A stretch of DNA of 14,387 nt from assembly GCA_002328185.1 (NCBI GenBank), contig DCWQ01000043.1:3670-18056 (forward strand), read 5' to 3'. A model generated the notes under the pieces. That model was not told the origin of the DNA, made no database searches, and worked only from the letters and a program-made list of their open reading frames with translations. Positions 12,402 to 14,387 of this stretch are shown here, piece after piece. The translations under genes and the position numbers were made by a program. Position 1 is the first letter of the stretch. The number at the start of each line of letters is the position of its first letter. The stretch is from Dehalococcoidia bacterium UBA2158 (GTDB taxonomy: Bacteria > Chloroflexota > Dehalococcoidia > Lucifugimonadales > UBA3495).

Positions 12402-13556
12402 ATGTTTGATCAGGTTTTGGCCCCGGAGGAGTTGCTCAGAAGAGCCTCGGAATTGGTCCCGGTCCTCAGGGGGCGGGCAGATCAGACGGAGGAACTCCGC
12501 CGTATTCCCGATGAATCGGTCCGAGATCTACTGGCGTCGGAGCTTCACCTGATCGGCGTGCCCCGCCGGTTCGGCGGCCTCGATGTCGATTATGGACTGA
12601 TGCTGGAAGTCGCGGCTCTACTGGGCAGCGGCTGCGCCTCCACTTCCTGGTGCTACAGTCTCTGGGCGGCCCATTCTTGGCTGGTGGGCTATTGGCCCCT
12701 CGAGGCTCAGCAGGATGTCTTCGGGGAGAGCCCCGATGTTCTGCTCTCTAGCTCTTTGAATCCGGGCAGGTCAACACTGGAGAAGACGGACGGCGGGTTC
12801 CGTCTTTCCGGACAGTGGGAGTTCTCCAGCGGTAGTAACGCCGCCAGTTGGGTAATGGTGGGCGCCAACCTTCCTGAAGGACTGGTCTGGCTGCTTCTTC
12901 CACGCTCCGATTACAAGGTCGTCGACACTTGGTTCGTTTCAGGGCTTCGGGGCACCGGGAGCAACGACATCGTGATCAAAGACGCCTTCGTCCCTCATCA
13001 CCGGGGCTTGAATCGGGATAGGGCCGGCGGAGAGGACCAGAATGGGTGGGTGGTCCACCAGCAAGGCCGTTACCGTCTGCCGGCGCTAGTATTGCTTGGC
13101 TGGGACTTGGTCGCCCCGATGATCGGCATCGCCCAGGGGATGATCGATGAATATACCTCCCAGCTCACCGGCACATCCGGGCCTGGGAGGACTGCGGACC
13201 TAGATGGGGTACAGTTGCGACTTTCCCAATCCTCTGCCGAGCTAGACGCCGCCCGTGCCCTAATGAGGAGCGACGTTAGTGAGACTTTGGAGATGGCACA
13301 GACCGGGAAAGCTTTCAGCACGCTGGTACGGGCCCGTTTACGCCGGGACAAGGCTTTCATCGCCCAGCTCTGCTTGAGTTCGGTCAACCGGCTGTTCGAG
13401 TTCAGCGGCGGCCACGCCATCTTCAATTCTGGTGCCGCCCAGCGATTCCACCGAGACATTCAGGCGGCCGTGCGTCGCGACGGATTCATCATGGAGATCG
13501 GCGGACTGCAATACGGACGGGTTGCCCTGGGACTGGACCCAGACGGAAGAATCTAG
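12402..13556 (+). CDS. acyl-CoA dehydrogenase-fold flavin monooxygenase-like protein, second copy
   Basis: A 384-residue protein of the same family as the gene at 10523-11695 and probably a distant paralogue. Both have F-S-S-G at residues 141-144 (here SGQWEFSSG, 136-144), the pair VSGLRGTGSNDIVIKDAFVP (179-198), and the same kind of end (GLDPDGRI against GMEPEGNF). The N-terminal helical part ends HLIGVPRRFGGLDV. By eye alignment, the position of the active-site His in the C-terminal RDI motif is arginine (R359 in HRDIQAAVRRD), so its chemistry may differ. The ATG at 12402 has AGGA at 12392-12395 with 6-nt spacing. Upstream is a terminator with little room for a promoter. The stop shares a CTAG with the convergent gene. 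A true acyl-CoA dehydrogenase is less likely but not excluded. Confidence 0.84.
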   Translation: MFDQVLAPEELLRRASELVPVLRGRADQTEELRRIPDESVRDLLASELHLIGVPRRFGGLDVDYGLMLEVAALLGSGCASTSWCYSLWAAHSWLVGYWPLEAQQDVFGESPDVLLSSSLNPGRSTLEKTDGGFRLSGQWEFSSGSNAASWVMVGANLPEGLVWLLLPRSDYKVVDTWFVSGLRGTGSNDIVIKDAFVPHHRGLNRDRAGGEDQNGWVVHQQGRYRLPALVLLGWDLVAPMIGIAQGMIDEYTSQLTGTSGPGRTADLDGVQLRLSQSSAELDAARALMRSDVSETLEMAQTGKAFSTLVRARLRRDKAFIAQLCLSSVNRLFEFSGGHAIFNSGAAQRFHRDIQAAVRRDGFIMEIGGLQYGRVALGLDPDGRI

Positions 13557-13969
13557 GGCCGGGCTGGATTCCGGCGTTCGATCTCTGCCTGCAAAAGTTG
13601 CACCGCCACCGTGGCGTAGGCGATGTATTGCTCTGGGGGGAGGTCCAACTCAGTGAACTCTTCCACTTGGTCCACGTCCGCCGGCCCGTCTGGCCCCGGG
13701 ATGTTCTTCAGGTCCAGTTCCGATATCTCTCCGTCAGGCAGTACCACCACGCACCCCAGTTCCAGCGGCGGCTGGAACCCGGAACCGGCCGGCAGCTCCA
13801 GTTCGATGGCCTGGATGGTGATCATGCCGAAGAATCCCGGAAAAGGCCGCAGTCGGGAAGCCAGGTCGGCAACGGCCGTCCGCAGCCGCTCAGCAGTCTC
13901 GCGCGAGTGCTTGTTCGGGGATAGATGCCCACCAATATCTTGTGGCGAATTTTCTTCAGATGCGGTCAT
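13553..13969 (-). CDS. hypothetical protein, 138 residues
   Basis: Not recognised. The product is soluble, with no signal peptide or membrane helix, and is acidic. It begins with a polar N-terminus (about 25 residues), a helix-like stretch ERLRTAVADLASRLRPF, then strand-rich sequence containing MITIQAIELELP, LELGCVVVLPDGEISELDLKNIPG and an acidic run DQVEEFTELDLPPEQY, and ends in a helix (AYATVAVQLLQAEIERR). The clean length, the absence of a better competing frame and the position just filling the gap support a real gene. Its stop (13553-13555) overlaps the stop of the convergent monooxygenase-like gene in a shared CTAG. There is no clear Shine-Dalgarno. Function cannot be guessed. Confidence 0.6.
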   Translation of the reverse strand: MTASEENSPQDIGGHLSPNKHSRETAERLRTAVADLASRLRPFPGFFGMITIQAIELELPAGSGFQPPLELGCVVVLPDGEISELDLKNIPGPDGPADVDQVEEFTELDLPPEQYIAYATVAVQLLQAEIERRNPARP

Positions 13970-14009
13970 TACAGGATAATTCTAAACCGCCAGATGGCCT
14001 TCAGGCCAA

Positions 14010-14039
14010 TTGACACTGTGAAACGGCCACCATTAAGAT
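14010..14039 (+). promoter_or_regulatory. sigma-70 type promoter upstream of the tRNA
   Basis: A perfect TTGACA (14010-14015), then 18 bp, then TAAGAT (14034-14039; four of six, with the conserved first two and last positions). Transcription would start near 14046, that is, at the base of the terminator-like hairpin at 14045-14087. It may drive the tRNA at 14128 or a very short transcript. Confidence 0.5.
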
Positions 14040-14044
14040 TAGTG

Positions 14045-14087
14045 GCCGAGCTCCTCCGAGATTCTTCGGGGAGACGCTCGGCTTTTT
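14045..14087 (+). terminator. terminator-like hairpin between promoter and tRNA, with a competing upstream hairpin
   Basis: GCCGAG (14045-14050) pairs with CTCGGC (14077-14082), followed immediately by TTTTT (14083-14087). The inside can form a second stem, CTCC/GGAG (14051-14054 and 14070-14073) extended by CCGA/TTCGG-type pairs. A competing hairpin, GGCCAC (14025-14030) with GTGGCC (14042-14047), shares bases 14045-14047 with it, so the two are mutually exclusive. The element may end plus-strand transcripts coming through 13556, act as an attenuator, or be the end of a roughly 40-nt RNA. Confidence 0.55.
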
Positions 14088-14127
14088 ACGAGGCGCACCC
14101 TGGCGGCTGGCCGGGTGGTCTTCAGGT

Positions 14128-14203
14128 GGCACCGTAGCTCAGTGGTTAGAGCGGGCGCTTCATAAGCGCTAGGTCACTGGTTCGAACCCAGTCGGTGCCA
14201 CCA
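14128..14203 (+). tRNA. tRNA with anticodon CAU (elongator Met, or Ile with modified C34)
   Basis: A full 76-nt cloverleaf with encoded CCA. The acceptor stem is GGCACCG (14128-14134) with CGGTGCC (14193-14199), A73 at 14200 and CCA at 14201-14203. The D arm is GCTC/GAGC. The anticodon arm is GGCGC/GCGCT with loop TTCATAA (CAT at 14161-14163) and one G-T pair at the top. The variable loop is AGGTC. The T arm is ACTGG/CCAGT with loop TTCGAAC. It is not the initiator: position 1 pairs with 72 and the three G-C pairs of the initiator anticodon stem are absent. Elongator Met and Ile2 (lysidine-modified) cannot be separated by eye; the D-loop and variable loop look somewhat Ile2-like. Confidence 0.96.
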
Positions 14204-14385
14204 ATCCCGCCTCTGTTGTCAGCGGGCGTAGTGTTAACAATATCCCCATCACTGTTAACAAAAGTGTTAACAACCCCCATGTAACGCTGGTACAGATCCT
14301 TCCGCCATGGCCTCTTCCCATTGACCATGTAAGACAGGTAAGCGGGGCTGATCTCCAATTCCCTAGCAATCTGCCTTAGTGACAT
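14146..14385 (-). CDS. short HTH reading frame running backward into the tRNA (5' end may lie outside the window)
   Basis: Residues 1-26 read as a classic XRE/lambda-repressor type helix-turn-helix: SLRQIARELEISPAYLSYMVNGKRPW, with the first helix LRQIARELE, turn ISP, and recognition helix AYLSYMVNG. The rest (RKDLYQRYMGVV and onward) has no conserved domain. From about residue 62 the translation is simply the reverse complement of the tRNA (WVRTSDLALMKRPL), with the stop in the D-loop at 14146-14148. Either the gene truly ends there, or the element carrying it was joined to the tRNA by integration. The codon before the ATG at 14383-14385 is open, so the start may lie past base 14387. Likely role: DNA-binding regulator or directionality factor of an integrated element; this is inference. 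Confidence 0.45.
   Translation of the reverse strand: MSLRQIARELEISPAYLSYMVNGKRPWRKDLYQRYMGVVNTFVNSDGDIVNTTPADNRGGIGGTDWVRTSDLALMKRPL
14232..14272. repeat. three TGTTAACA palindromes beside the tRNA 3' end
   Basis: Perfect 8-bp palindromes TGTTAACA occur at 14232-14239, 14253-14260 and 14265-14272 (start spacings 21 and 12 bp). On the minus strand each is embedded in an 11-bp direct repeat, TTGTTAACACT twice and TTGTTAACAGT once. They lie 29-69 bp beyond the tRNA CCA and inside the short HTH frame, where they encode VNT/VNS. They are candidates for arm sites of a recombinase or operators for the HTH protein. Confidence 0.7.
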
Positions 14386-14387
14386 TA

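Noticed and set aside
14124..14134. T-box-like sequence AGGTGGCACCG before the CAU tRNA
   Set aside because: It is the 5' acceptor strand of the tRNA itself and is not followed by a regulated gene or preceded by T-box stems.
14169..14369. 66-residue minus-strand frame ending in a tRNA-derived tail (GFEPVT)
   Set aside because: It is an alternative frame of the HTH region whose tail is just the tRNA reverse complement, a known source of false proteins.

Overview
The window looks like chromosomal DNA of a moderately GC-rich (roughly 58-60% by eye), free-living, respiring bacterium. The best guess is an uncultivated Chloroflexota lineage such as Dehalococcoidia/SAR202. Three things point there: a complex I operon in the order A-B-C-D-H-I-J-K-L with no E, F or G genes between D and H; a CaiB/BaiF CoA-transferase and two flavin monooxygenase-like proteins of the acyl-CoA dehydrogenase fold; and a DDN-type F420-linked reductase. 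This is inference from gene content, not a phylogenetic result.

Region 1 (1-6373, minus strand) is a tightly packed respiratory complex I operon: nuoA, B, C, D, H, I, J, K, a small DUF2007-like gene, then nuoL, which runs off the left edge. Most junctions touch or overlap. The exception is the 67-bp nuoC-nuoD gap, which holds an inverted array of 7-bp units. A TGCTATAAT extended -10 lies about 74 bp upstream of nuoA.

Region 2 (6602-10453, plus strand) is a CoA-transferase gene (TTG start), rdgB (GTG start), moaA, a second 7-bp-unit array, rnhA and moaC. CoA-transferase, rdgB and moaA are spaced 1 nt and 0 nt apart. moaA and moaC supply the first steps of molybdopterin synthesis (GTP to cyclic pyranopterin monophosphate). 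RdgB cleans the nucleotide pool and RNase HI removes RNA from RNA-DNA hybrids.

Region 3 (10523-13969) holds two distantly related acyl-CoA-dehydrogenase-fold monooxygenase-like genes (10523-11695 minus, 12402-13556 plus) with a DDN-type reductase gene between them. The divergent intergenic region carries a well-formed minus-strand promoter, a plus-strand extended -10 and an inverted repeat. An unrecognised 138-aa gene converges on the second monooxygenase gene and shares its stop at a CTAG.

Region 4 (13970-14387) has a TTGACA-N18-TAAGAT promoter firing straight into a terminator-like hairpin, then a tRNA with anticodon CAU. Beyond it are three TGTTAACA palindromes inside a short HTH reading frame that runs backwards into the tRNA. 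The last part looks like the edge of an element integrated at the tRNA 3' end.
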